This document shows, piece by piece, positions 23,201 through 32,222 of a stretch of 64,000 nucleotides of DNA. Every line of letters begins with the position of its first letter. The first letter of the stretch is position 1. The notes beneath the pieces are model-generated. The model was not told the origin of the DNA. It was given only the letters and a program-made list of their open reading frames with translations, and made no database searches. Source of the stretch: Lycium barbarum. Lineage: Eukaryota; Streptophyta; Magnoliopsida; Solanales; Solanaceae. Where the stretch lies: positions 186,001 through 250,000 of the forward strand of contig NC_083346.1 in the NCBI RefSeq assembly GCF_019175385.1, in the 5' to 3' direction. A program made the position numbers and the translations under genes.

Positions 23201-25167
23201 TCAGACCTTGTGCCATTGGCCCTTGGATTTTCTCGGTTATCAAAAAAAAAAAAAAAACTAACTTCACTTGATGAGATAACTAAGATTCTTCCGACCTTGT
23301 TTTGGACATTTTCCAGCACGTCTCTTTAATTTAGGTCCCCGTTTATGCTTTTAAAATTTGGTTTGTGTCCCTAATAAGAGTGACGAGAGGAATCAAAAAC
23401 AATGTCCTGAACCTGTCAAATAGGGTGAGGGCCTGAGGGGTGATCCTGATGCCTATCATGACTGTTGTCAGTTCTTCCTCCATAATGTCATCAGATAAAA
23501 CAATCATGTATGTAGGGGTGAAAATCTATTAAATCAACTTGCAGAAATTTAGCCTGCTCAATGCTTAATGGCACACTAGGTTGATTCGCTCGACCTATTA
23601 TCGTTGGATGTTGGAAGCTTCAGCAGTAACAAATGTCCAGAATGCTAGCATTGGCTTACCAGACTAGGCTGATTCTCTTGAACTATTATCATTGAGTGTA
23701 GCCTGTCCATGCTAATGACTTGTTTTGAATGCTTGGCATTGGTGTTGAGCCGCTTTGGTGTGCAAGCATCCTCAGTCATTGCTGTAATTCCAATAAACCA
23801 CAACATGATTGTGTATCATTTTCTTCAACATTTGGTATAATAGGCACGCCTCTCTTCCTTTATGTGTAAGCTGTGGATCTTTCAGTTCTTATAGTTTGAA
23901 TCTTTGGGTTTCTCAAGAACACCAGAGATGCACAGAACATGGGCCTTGTCTAACGAGCACGATTCTTAATCGCATAGGTTTCAGCATTGTTGTTCAACCA
24001 GTTCGATTAAAAGAAGTCTTGAGACTGCTATATCTTTATTTTTTGACCCTGAATTATGATCCTTTGCAAAGATGTAATCATTCGATAGCTTATTGAAATG
24101 GGAACTGCTTATATGATTCCATCTTTGTTCTCTTGGAATTTTTATGCCGCTATCCTGTTCTTAAAGGTGAAAAATTATGTATTAACTTGTTCCATGATTT
24201 TTAAAAGATATTTTTCTGGTGTGTCTATTTTCTTGCATAACATACAAACTAATGCTACTTCAGTGAGGGATTGATATTGACACAGCTGGTCGACATGCAG
24301 GTTGCGCGTGGTCAGATTGAACTAGCAAAAAATGTAAGACGGAGGCTGACATCTCCCAGTGTTGCTGTTCCACCATTTAATACTAGTATCCTTCCAATTG
24401 AAGTCACCAGAGCAACTGAATCAACCCCGCCCTCAGTGCCATTAACCAACATACCTCCTCTGCCTCCACCTCCCAATCCTGCAACTTCTTTTGCAAATTC
24501 CAAACCTAATGAAGAGGAAAGCAAAAGGGCAGCAGCAGCAATTGCTGCAAAACTTGCTGCTTCGACATCTTCTGCTCAAATGTTGACCTCTGTTCTTTCA
24601 TCCCTTGTTGCTGAAGAAGCTGCGTCACTGAGCAGTGGATTGAAATCAACTGGCTTCTCCTCTAGCTTACCTTTTGCATCCCCAGAGAAACGGCTCAAGT
24701 TAGACAAGCCAATGACTTTTGCTGATATGAACAGTTCTGAAGGGGGTAGCTCCACTTACTTCACTTCATCACAGCAAATGATTACTAGCATTCCTCTTGG
24801 CCCCTCCTCAGGCTTGCAATCTGTATCCCAGTCAAACCAAATGCAATCCCCATTCCCACCTCCACCACCTCCTCCGCCGCCTTTACCTCCAGCAAATTCC
24901 CCTGCAAGTCAGTTAGTTCAATCTGCAGCTATGATGATGATGCCATATGGATATAGTGCGGGCCTTCAACCACCTATGTCTTCTCAAATTGCAATGGGAC
25001 TGAGGCCTCCTCACCCACCATCCCAGCAAGCACAACAGCAGCAACTGCAGACTCAGCAGCCACAATCTCAGCAGCAGCCTGCCAACAGTGGATTTTATCG
25101 TCCTCCTGGTATTGGATTCTATGGACAAGCCCATCAGCAGACGACACCAGCAGCGCCCCGGCAGTGA
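2414..25167 (+). CDS. CID-domain (RPR) protein, RPRD1-like regulator of nuclear pre-mRNA; 7 coding exons
   Basis: Coding exons read as 2414-2492, 6013-6260, 12613-12765, 12866-13022, 17150-17289, 17589-17624 and 24301-25167. Together they give 1680 nt and 559 residues, all phases agree and all introns are GT-AG. Residues about 1-130 form a CID domain: the [18 protein letters not shown] helix is followed by [18 protein letters not shown] and then [10 protein letters not shown]. Residues about 165-275 are a predicted coiled coil ([20 protein letters not shown]), as in RPRD1A/B. The tail holds a run of about ten prolines (near 24,860) and Gln-rich repeats. The family binds the phosphorylated C-terminal domain of RNA polymerase II in the nucleus; Arabidopsis homologues are annotated ENTH/VHS-family proteins. 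The start ATG follows an acceptor at 2380 and gives [11 protein letters not shown]. Introns of 3.5, 6.4, 4.1 and 6.7 kb are full of LINEs, SINEs and MITEs. The gene looks intact. Confidence 0.9.
3381..3486 (-). mobile_element. RTE/TS-type retroelement 3' end
   Basis: A (CAA)n run followed by CATACCCAG, then reverse complements of the family core (GTGGGTTCTGGGAAGGGTG, GCGCAGACCTTACCCCTACC). This is the antisense orientation of the GTTGTT-tailed family. It lies inside intron 1 of the CID gene. Confidence 0.75.
3918..4907. mobile_element. hAT-like TIR element, 990 bp, non-autonomous
   Basis: It starts with CAGTGTTTTAAAAGGGG and ends with CCTGTTAAAACACTG, imperfect inverted termini. The flanks are ATCCCCTC and ATCCCTCC, a plausible 8-bp duplication with two differences. 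GC-rich subterminal stretches (GGGCGAGTCCCGGGGCG on the left, ACGTCTCGTCTCG on the right) frame an AT-rich centre. No transposase frame is present. Confidence 0.6.
5072..5308 (+). mobile_element. tRNA-derived SINE with 19-bp target-site duplication
   Basis: The head has tRNA promoter boxes: A box TGGCTCAGTTGG near 5081 and B box GGTTCGAAACC at 5125-5135. The body runs to CCCTTGTCAAAAAAATAAAA. The duplication ATAGTAGAATTCAATGTAC flanks it exactly at 5053-5071 and 5309-5327. This is a clean, apparently recent insertion in intron 1 of the CID gene. It is not a functional tRNA gene because the 3' half does not fold into a normal acceptor stem. Confidence 0.88.
5690..5779. repeat. Short tandem repeat, about 39-bp unit, about 2.3 copies
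   Basis: The unit TTTTATTGACTATATCC followed by TTTTTATTTTGATAAGTG is repeated head to tail just upstream of exon 2 of the CID gene, with minor length differences in the T run. Confidence 0.7.
6817..6972 (+). mobile_element. RTE/TS-type retroelement 3' end
   Basis: GGTCTATCGAAAACAACC, a locally duplicated AACCTTCTCCTCCAC block, AAGGTAGGGGTAAGGTC, CCCTCCCCAGACCCCAC and a long GTTGTT tail. It lies in intron 2 of the CID gene. Confidence 0.75.
7223..7507. mobile_element. Stowaway-like MITE, 285 bp, TA target site
   Basis: Near-perfect inverted ends CTCCCTCCGTTCCATAATAA and its complement TTATTATGGAACGGAGGGAG. The dinucleotide TA flanks both sides (7221-7222 and 7508-7509). There is no coding capacity. 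The CTCCCTCCGT terminus is the hallmark of Stowaway (Tc1/mariner-related) MITEs. Confidence 0.9.
7640..7666 (-). mobile_element. 27-bp remnant of an RTE/TS retroelement insertion with 19-bp TSD
   Basis: The 27 bases (CAACAACAACAGCAACATAC then CCAGTGA) equal the reverse complement of the family's 3' terminus. They are bracketed by AAATCAAGTATGTTTAGTA (7621-7639) and AAATCAAGCATGTTTAGTA (7667-7685), which differ at one base. This is an extreme 5' truncation. Confidence 0.85.
7961..8359. mobile_element. hAT-like MITE (CAGTGTTATCAAA family), 399 bp
   Basis: It begins CAGTGTTATCAAAGGCGCGC and ends CGCTTTTGATAACACTG. An exact 8-bp duplication CTATTGGG lies at 7953-7960 and 8360-8367. An internal (TA)n run is at about 8198-8242. 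A second copy is at 30,310-30,852 and a degraded piece at about 40,970-41,170. The 8-bp duplication and CAG...CTG ends suit hAT. Confidence 0.88.
8679..8713 (+). mobile_element. Possible 35-bp SINE 3' remnant
   Basis: GCTGGCCTGGGCACCACGGT and an A-rich tail match the 3' terminus of the SINE family at 1.8 and 13.3 kb. GATCCAATCTT on the left and GATCTAATCTT on the right may be its duplicated target. Confidence 0.5.
9777..10815 (-). mobile_element. 5'-truncated L1-type LINE with 15-bp TSD
   Basis: On the minus strand it encodes pieces of the end of an L1 polyprotein: a [13 protein letters not shown] stretch and a zf-RVT zinc-binding region ([14 protein letters not shown], then [17 protein letters not shown]). 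It ends in a poly(A) tail, seen as a T run at 9777-9791. CTTGAAGCACTGTAT is duplicated at 9762-9776 and 10816-10830. The frame has shifts and stops, so it is dead. It lies in intron 2 of the CID gene. Confidence 0.88.
11887..12204 (+). mobile_element. 5'-truncated RTE-type LINE, 318 bp, with 17-bp TSD
   Basis: Only the 3' UTR of the RTE element remains: the CTACTTATTCGTTCATATTA region, GGTCTACCGGAAACAGCC, CCCTCCCCAGACCCCAC and GGGTATGTTGTTGT. ATTCTCTTCGAACTCCA flanks it perfectly at 11870-11886 and 12205-12221, which marks a recent insertion in intron 2 of the CID gene. Confidence 0.92.
13262..13476 (+). mobile_element. tRNA-derived SINE (GTGGTCAATGAAGTGGG family)
   Basis: The head GTAGTGGTCAATGAAGTGGG is followed by AAAACACTAGGTGATTTC, GGGAGGTAGCAGGTACC and GCGCAAGCTGGCCCGGACAC. 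It is nearly full length compared with the antisense copy at 43.27-43.48 kb. It lies in intron 4 of the CID gene. Confidence 0.7.
13885..14058. mobile_element. Emigrant-like MITE, 174 bp, TA target site
   Basis: Inverted ends CAGTCAAACCTCTCTACAG and TATAGAGAGGTTTGACTG, with TA on both sides. Internal GGCTGTTATAGTGAAA blocks are repeated. The terminus resembles Emigrant/pogo-like MITEs. Confidence 0.85.
14178..14312 (+). mobile_element. Degenerate tRNA-derived SINE
   Basis: It aligns by eye with the 3' half of the SINE at 23.05-23.26 kb: TTATAAGTGGAGAAGGGTAG, then CCCATCGAGTTTTGAAAC. The head is eroded. Confidence 0.5.
15078..15138 (-). mobile_element. Short L1-type 3' end nested next to an older L1 tail
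   Basis: A T run (poly(A) on the minus strand) is followed by about 45 bp. AGAACAGAGAAGTC (15064-15077) and AGAACAGAGAAATC (15139-15152) bracket it, so it looks like a very short L1 3' insertion into the tail of the L1 fragment to the right. Confidence 0.55.
15153..16495 (-). mobile_element. L1-type LINE fragment, degraded
   Basis: The minus strand reads, 5' to 3', LINSV near a reverse-transcriptase end (about 16,470), [15 protein letters not shown] (about 16,320), [23 protein letters not shown] (about 16,050) and a zf-RVT-like region ending [15 protein letters not shown] (about 15,600). Several frames are needed, so it is a dead copy. It lies in intron 4 of the CID gene. Confidence 0.82.
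18850..19185 (+). mobile_element. L1-type LINE C-terminal remnant
   Basis: The plus strand near 19,115-19,180 translates as [11 protein letters not shown], a stop, then WTIWKERN, the typical end of plant L1 polyproteins. Stops interrupt the frame. It abuts the RTE fragments to the right. Confidence 0.6.
19413..19511 (+). mobile_element. 99-bp RTE/TS 3' end, nested
   Basis: GGAAACAGCCTCCC, AAGGTAGGGGTAAGGTC, CCCTCCCCAGACCCCAC and GGGTATGTTGTTGTTGT. Bordered on both sides by TATTGTTTATG. Confidence 0.75.
19523..20783 (+). mobile_element. 5'-truncated RTE-type LINE with reverse-transcriptase region
   Basis: It starts inside the reverse-transcriptase domain and runs through the end of the protein, the 3' UTR and a GTTGTTGTTG tail. 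It supplies the coding reference for the many shorter copies in this window. Flanked by TATTGTTTATG. Confidence 0.88.
19524..20388 (+). pseudogene. RTE LINE polyprotein, C-terminal part (reverse transcriptase and downstream)
   Basis: An open frame of about 288 residues begins [16 protein letters not shown], then [13 protein letters not shown] and the catalytic FADD motif ([10 protein letters not shown]), thumb region [15 protein letters not shown], and the conserved C-terminal RWFGHVKRR and [10 protein letters not shown]. The endonuclease and the N-terminal half of the reverse transcriptase are absent, so the copy cannot move by itself. The frame is otherwise uninterrupted, which suggests a fairly young insertion. 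It sits in the 6.7-kb intron 6 of the CID gene. Confidence 0.9.
21064..21337. mobile_element. Tourist-like (PIF/Harbinger) MITE, 274 bp
   Basis: Ends GAGCCCGTTTGGATTGG and CCATCCAAACAGGCTC are inverted, with a 3-bp duplication ATA. Repeated internal CTTATAAGCTG palindromes give strong hairpin potential. Further copies are at 49,204-49,470 and 52,113-52,711. Confidence 0.88.
23053..23257 (+). mobile_element. tRNA-derived SINE
   Basis: The tRNA-like head has A box TGGCTCGGTCCAGTCG near 23,064 and B box GGGTTCGAACC at 23,121-23,131. The body GGTATTTAAGTGGAGAAAGG and CCACCGAGTTTCAGACC leads to TCTCGGTTATC and a 16-base A run. No clear target duplication was found. Confidence 0.8.
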
Positions 25168-27063
25168 ATCCCTTTCGAATAGGGAGTGCATGTTACATTG
25201 TACATTAATAGTAAAAGTAGACTAGATCTAGTTACTGTTTACCCCATCTTTTCATACTTTCTCTGCGCCTGTCACTCTTCAATACCCACCCCTCCTTCGA
25301 ACCAAGCTACCCTATTTTGTTTTAGTATCGGGTGTTTTGCATCCGCTTTAAGTGTTACCTGTAACCTTATGTAGGTGCTGTAAAATTAGCTGTAGATTGA
25401 AGGTCCATGTACTTAATATCTTCAGAACCAGGAGCAGAAGGAAACTACTAGGTGAAATTTTAACCTCTTTCTGCTTTGTGGGCCTGTCTATTAGTCCTTT
25501 TGAATGGTTGAAACTATGTGTAATCATGCGATTTTAACTTGTTCTATACTGTACTTCATTGATATATCCTCCAAAATACGTCTGCTAGCCAAATCAAAAC
25601 CACGTTAAGTTTTTAAGTTAAAGGTGTGGGCTTGGATTTTCATCAAATTTTTCTTGGGATGCATGATATCCGCTTTGATAACTTATTGCCGCTTGTATTA
25701 GTTGCTTCATGCCATTTGAAAGAAGGGAGATGAATGGATTGTTTAAAGTAGTAATAAAACCATGTACTTGTTAAGTGTTATAATATAGCTTTAATGACGC
25801 AATGATATGCTGTAGTACCTCAGAAACAAATAGTTATCTCTCGAACTTGCATTTCGTAGTTAGCAACATAACTCATCAACTACATCTACATGTATTCCCA
25901 ACACATTTTCAAATTAAAAATATTTCACACCAAAATTAACAGTATTTCCTTTGATACAGTAATGGAGCCTTAAAGACCAGGATGCGTAAAAGCAGACCCT
26001 GTATCTTACTGCTACTGGCAAATGGATTTTTCTATTCAATCAACAATCTCCTCAAGTATTGATCATCAGGTGGTTAGCAAATTTTGAACCAATTATGATC
26101 ACATATAAACATTACCCTAGCCTTGCTTCCCTCCTTAGTAACCTGCACAAGCCACCATCAGATCAGAACTTGTAAGATTTTACACTTCATCAAATACCAA
26201 AAAACATGGTATCACGATTGACGATCAGTTTTTAAATATCCAGCCTTGGTTTTGCATGACAAACATAATAATGAAAAGTAGAGAACTTGGTAACAGCATC
26301 CACAGAGCTAGAAACTCAGCTCAGTAACCAACTACTGTAGTCTGTAGTGGAACTGAAAGATCATATACAAATTAAATACCTTCAGCAAATTTTATCAAGA
26401 TGGTTGTCCGTGGTCGGTGCTGCCCCTCCACAGGGACAAAATGTGCTGTCACTACTGCTGGGAAACCTGCATTATTGAGCGCACCTTTCAAAGGAAGGAA
26501 GAGAAGATAAATAATAGCTCTAGCCTCTAAGACATTTTCACTCTAGGAATGGGTGAAGGTCGACTCTGCTACATCTTAGTCCTGGTTCTTACAGTCGATA
26601 AACTTATGGGCATATCAACTAAAAAGCAGCTCTAAGACAACTTTGTCGAAGAAAAGTTGGTTCTCTTACCCTTACAATTCCAGCAACAAAAGCTCCACAA
26701 TTGGAAGCACCCATATCTTTTGGGATAGAAATAAATCTACAATGCGAAATGCATATTAACAACACAGAGAGAGACAACAAACATTAATGGTATCAGTAAA
26801 TATTACCTGTTGACAAGGAGCTCCTTCTCACTAATCATATATTCATCTTCATGTTCAGTGCCTTTCTCAAGTGAATCAGCCACCTGGTACATAAAAGCTA
26901 GAAGTTTTCACCAGCAGAATGATTTTCGAGATTGAAGGTTAATACAGGCTACAAGAGCTTGATATCATGCAACTCAATCATAAGGATCGCAACAATGAAA
27001 AGCTAAAAACTGCAAAAGCTTTACCAACACCACAAGAACACAAAGTAGACCCTTGGAATACCA

Positions 27064-27115
27064 ACAACAACAACAACAATGTACCCAATGTAGTCCCACA
27101 AGTGGAGTCTGGATG
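27064..27115 (-). mobile_element. 52-bp RTE/TS 3' remnant with 12-bp TSD
   Basis: A (CAA)n run, GTACCCAATG and TAGTCCCACAAGTGGAGTCT form the antisense 3' terminus of the GTTGTT family. CTTGGAATACCA flanks it at 27052-27063 and 27116-27127. Confidence 0.8.
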
Positions 27116-27349
27116 CTTGGAATACCAGATTCAAGGCGAGTTATTTGGTTAACCTCTTTAGTTGCACTAACCTCTCCCCTGTAAATAATGCAGATGGCTT
27201 CCTGGATTTCAACAACAATATATCCAATGTAATCCCACAAGTGGGGTCTGGATGCTTGGAATACTAAACTCAAGGCTAGTTGTTTGGTTAACCTCTTTAG
27301 TTGGACTAACCTCTCCCCTGTAAATAACCCAGATCATTTCTTGGATTTT
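27064..27349. repeat. Tandem duplication, about 145-bp unit, two copies
   Basis: The unit runs from the (CAA)n remnant through GGTTAACCTCTTTAGTTG and CTAACCTCTCCCCTGTAAAT to CTGGATTT. Copy 1 is 27,064-27,209 and copy 2 is 27,210-27,349, with about ten differences. The retroelement scar is part of the duplicated unit, so the duplication came after the insertion. It lies in intron 4 of the TRAPPC5 locus. Confidence 0.8.
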
Positions 27350-27599
27350 GTCAGCTCCTTGGCTTTATAAGTTTTGTGTTTTTCAGCTGTCAGCTTCTCT
27401 CCTCCTATAAAAAAGGGACAATTTGATTGCTTGGAATTTCACCATGCTGAAAGACCAGTACCAATCTCTCAAACTTGTGGTTTGTACTTTTCCACCAATG
27501 CTTTCGACGGTAAGGTTATTGATGTCCAGTTCCGATCCATGTTGCTTGGCTCCGGTTCGGGACCTTGGTACTAGGTAGGGTTCTATAAGCAGTGGCGGA

Positions 27600-27778
27600 G
27601 CCAGAATTTCCGCCGAGGGGGTTCAAAATATAAAAAAGGAAACATACGAAGAAGCCTAAGAGGGTTCAACATCTACTATATATACATAAAAAATAATTTT
27701 AACCTTATAAAAACAGTGGTTTTTTCCCGCCGAGGGGGTTCGGATGAACACCCTCGGCTCTATGTGGCTCCGCCACTG
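27600..27778. mobile_element. hAT-like MITE, 179 bp, 8-bp TSD
   Basis: Ends CAGTGGCGGAGCCAGAATTT and GTGGCTCCGCCACTG are inverted, with an exact duplication TCTATAAG at 27592-27599 and 27779-27786. Inside, CCGCCGAGGGGGTTC occurs twice. Confidence 0.9.
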
Positions 27779-30309
27779 TCTATAAGGCATGGCTTTCTTC
27801 TTCCTTAGTTTAGGATCTCCCTACTCGTATGTAGGAGGAGCTACTGCCTTCTCTCATCGTGTAGCCGGAGAATTCGAACACCACTACATCCTTCCATTCC
27901 TCAACAGCTCATCAAACACATAGATTGAGAAGTGAGAACACAGTCTCAATATTAAAAACAGTGACAGTTTTCTTTTCCTACAGTCTTTTTTGATAAAGAA
28001 AGAGATTATCATTGCAGGGGCATCACGAAGATGCCAAACTACAAAAAAAGTAGGCTGTTGTTAGCTCCAGTAAAGGAGAACAAAAATAACATTTATGGCA
28101 CCAGTACATATAGTCTAAGCAGAACTAGGGAGCTAACGAAGTCTAAAAACAAGTCAACACTATTAACTGGTGTGAGACTGCTGGAATCATCCTCCAGATG
28201 TGCTTGATGGATTTGTCAACTATCCAAAAAATCCAGCTGATGTAAGATTCTTTTCCTACACAACTAGCAAGAAGGACCAAGTAAAAAGTTACTTTTCCTC
28301 TGCAAACTAGGCAAAAGAAGAGAATTTAAACCTCCACCTTCTGTTCCCTCATATCTTGTAGAAGATTTTGGTACCAAGATGAATAATTGAGTGAGAGAAG
28401 ACCATGCACCCCAACCTCCGAACCTACTATACCCACACTGATTCTTCCAATAGGTAGATAACTTTTCCCTCCAGCATCAATGTTATACTTCTAGTATCTC
28501 CACGCAAGAATGTTTTAGACCATACATATCATATCCAATAGTGAAACCACAGATCCAGTCACATAAAAATTATCAACAAAAATTGCATTGCCGCTCAGAG
28601 GGATTGACTTGTTACTGGAAAGAAATGACTAATGACCAAATTATCAAATCCATATTCTTCCTCCTTTTTAGAAAGCTCCATATTTTTCCTCCTAAAAGGA
28701 TTTCTTTTTTTACTAAAAAAAAAAAAAAAAAAAAGTAAGAACTTAACTCTTGTTTGCAGTCTCTTTCATGTACATTGACAATCGAGACGGTGCACACGAA
28801 AATTTAAAAGTTTACTGGAACTCTGGAAAATTGAGTTACCACAAAACAACTTATCCACAAGGCTAATTGATATTCTACTACAGAGATTTAAAAATGAAGT
28901 AAATGGACCATCACATTCCTGATGCTATGTCTTGTACATCCACACAGTTGAGAAAAAGATGGAGTATAGACTGGAGTGTATCGTACTTCCTACCAGATGA
29001 GTTACTTGAAGCCATGGGTAATAATATAAAAGTTATTCCTAAGAGCAAACAAATATAGCTTGTCAAATAGCCGACATTCTACTACTGAATGACTGGCCAA
29101 CTAAGTTCGGGGAGTCTTCACTTTCGTTGCCGCACCCGTTTCCGGATTCTCCAAAAATATACTACCTTTGGAGAATCCGACACGCACCTGTTTACCGTTT
29201 TGAAGAGTCCGAGCAACATAGCTGGCCAAAGGTAGGTGGCACTGTGGCAGTTCCCCTCCCGCCTGACCCTAAAACCAAGCTAAAACACTAACAGAACAAA
29301 AAGAAGAACCTAAAAGAGAAAAAAAATCTTAATCAAGGCCCCACAAAGCATAAACTGTATTGGAGTAAAAATGAAGTGCTGTATAAGCAAAGGAAGACAA
29401 AAAGAAGAAGAAGAAAGCAAAACCTGACCTTCCCAAATAAAACCTTCCATACTGTACTATGCACAAATGATAAAATGCCAAGAAGTCGCGTCTCTCGTCG
29501 GTTTCCCTACAGCATTATGAAGATTTTAGGACGATTACTACATCAATAATAAAAATGAGGCTAGCAAAAGTTATTAAAATAACCATCATTATTGCTTACT
29601 TGAACATTAGAAATATAAATGCCCTGCCATTGTTCAGAAAGAATATATAGCCTGGAGCAGCACCAAAGTTAAGCCATTCTGCCGCTTCATTTACCTTTTA
29701 TTCTAAACTTTTCCATTTTTTTTTTCTTCATAGAGTAATAATTTGATTAGATATTTGGGCACATATGGCCCTTATATAAGAAGTATACTATAAAGTAGAA
29801 AAGATTTTTTACGAACATCCAATCTTCTATACATACAGGAACCTCACGGGTGCACCAAAAGGAATCCTAAACTTTTCCATCAGAAATGGATTAGAATAAA
29901 CGCTGTGCTTAACAGAAGATGTCATTATTTTTTTCTCCATTACTGATTCAGTCTCTAAATTTCATAGCTAGCTGCTTTTCATTGCATTATTCTGAAGAAG
30001 CCATGTTAAGAGAAATCAGTAAGAAGGTTTCAGCAAAAGAATATGAAGAATAGTCAAGCAGCAGATATGCTAGGAAAATGACCAATTGTAATCTTTGTTT
30101 TCCTTTTCTTTCTAAAACAATAAGAAAGTTGCAGTCAAGAGTAAGCAATTCTTATACAATATATGTAATCTGTTCTTTTAGAAAAAGTCTAGAGTAATTG
30201 AATTATGAACCCTTTTCAAGAGAACACCATATCAGAATAAATTCCAACCTTCATAGAAAGTTCAGACCCATTTAATAGCTAAGATCTTTCTTATTTTCTC
30301 TGCCTGAAT

Positions 30310-30852
30310 CAGTGTTATCAAAAGCTAAAAGCACGAAAAAGTTCTAAGGTCCGTTGGGGGTTTACGCGCAAAGTGCAAATAAAGCGTGAAATGGAGAAGA
30401 AATACAAATATATATGTGTAGTCCAAAACTAATAATTATAAACATGAATAACAAATATATGGACAAAGAAATTGAAAGAACAAAAAATAAAAAAATAAAG
30501 TGAAATACTAATTGTTTAGTTTCACCTCTTCAAGAAACGTTCAATCGCAAGGAAAAGTACATGTGTAGTCCAAAACTAATAATTATATATGTGTAGTCCA
30601 AAACTAATAATTATAAACATGAATAACAAATATATGGACAAAGAAATTGAAAAAACAAAAAATAAAAAAATAAAGTGAAATACTAATTGTTTAGTTTCAC
30701 CTCTTCAAGAAACGTTCAATCGCAAGGAAAAGTATGTCTTAGAGCCTTGATGACAACACCCAAGCGCATATTAAGAGAGGCGAAGCGCTCAACATTTTTT
30801 GACCCTCGTTTCAGGGCTTAGTCGCTCTTTAAGCGCGCCTTTGACAACACTG
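30310..30852. mobile_element. hAT-like MITE (CAGTGTTATCAAA family), 543 bp, with internal tandem duplication
   Basis: Ends CAGTGTTATCAAAAGC and GCGCGCCTTTGACAACACTG, with an exact 8-bp duplication GCCTGAAT at 30302-30309 and 30853-30860. A stretch starting GTCCAAAACTAATAATTATA is repeated with a 176-bp period (30,421 and 30,597), which explains why this copy is longer than the one at 7,961-8,359, to which it is inverted. Confidence 0.88.
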
Positions 30853-31990
30853 GCCTGAATTGCGATACTTTAGTTGCCTCCATTCTCGGTGAATTTTTCC
30901 CTCATTCTTGTTTTTTATAATAGTTAAACTAGCATGAAGTTACTCTCGAAAAACTGCATGATTGGAAATTGCACTAAGAAGTCCACACCTTTTCCCTGTG
31001 GCAGAGGAGTTCCAAAATCCGTGCTCCAACATCATAACCAGCGTCCTCTAACCTTTTCCCTGGAAGACCATTAGCATCTACAAGAATGCAAAATGCTTTA
31101 ATGGAGAAGGCAAACTGGTTACTTAAACAACTGTATTTGTCCAAAAGTATTTCACGTCTAAGAGTTTGGAATCTTCATCAAAGAGGAAAGTTTAAAAGAT
31201 TGGAATCTGTTTAGTTGTGTAGGATTCATCTTAATAAAATATTAAGGTGGTGGTTGAAAAGTTTGATGGATTTGAATTCTTGAAACTTGTAAAATTGTGG
31301 ATACAAATGAAGCTGCATGAAACACCCAAATAGAAAGAGTAAACAAGCCGAAACAATAGGCATTGCGATGCGAAGAGCTTTACTTGGAGAAATAAACGGA
31401 ACATATATCAAATGTGTAAAATCTGAGAAAGTCCCACATGAATATTCTACCATAACAGGCATTCATCAATCGGTACATGAAATTTTAATGAATTTGAAGA
31501 AATTGTGTTCAGAAGTAATTTATACGGAACTTCTGACGCGTCTATTTGTGTCAAGGGTCCTGGATATGTAACTGCTCAAGATATCATCTTGCCGCCTTAT
31601 CTACAAATCGTTGATAATACACAACATACAACAAAACTTTCAGGATAGAAGTTATCCTATAGATGTTGCATTCATGCCTGTTCGAAACGCGACTATAGTA
31701 TTCATTCTTATGGGAACGGGAATGAAAAACAAGAATATACTTTTTCTCATATCATTTGGAATAAAGGGAGTCAAATACAAAGGGAAACACAGAGAACACC
31801 ACAAAGGTTAGATACAAACAAATAAAAAGTTGAGTTCATAATAATTGGGGGAAAATAAGAAGTAACCTTCTCTCGAATTCAGCAATATTATCGACTTGGG
31901 TCTGATTGTACTGAACAAGCTCCGAAAACAAGAATGCGAAAGCACTCAAAGTGACCTGAAAATAACCGCAAATTATTACCCTGCAAACTG

Positions 31991-32222
31991 CTTCCTCCGT
32001 TCACTTTAACTTATCACACTTCCCTTCTCGAGAGTCAAACTACATGAACTTTGATCAACATTTTAAGATGTATTTATATTAATATGAGAAGAATTGTAAC
32101 TTTTCGTAAATCTAAATTTTACATTTTAAAATACTGAATTAATCTAATTCAATTTAGCTTTAGAGATTAGTCCAATGGACTCTCGAGAAGCGAAACGTGA
32201 CAAGTAAAAGTGAACGGAGGAG
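31991..32222. mobile_element. Stowaway-like MITE
   Basis: Ends TTCCTCCGTTCACTTTAAC and AAAGTGAACGGAGGAG are inverted. TA follows the right end; the left dinucleotide has decayed. It lies in intron 1 of the TRAPPC5 locus. Confidence 0.8.
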
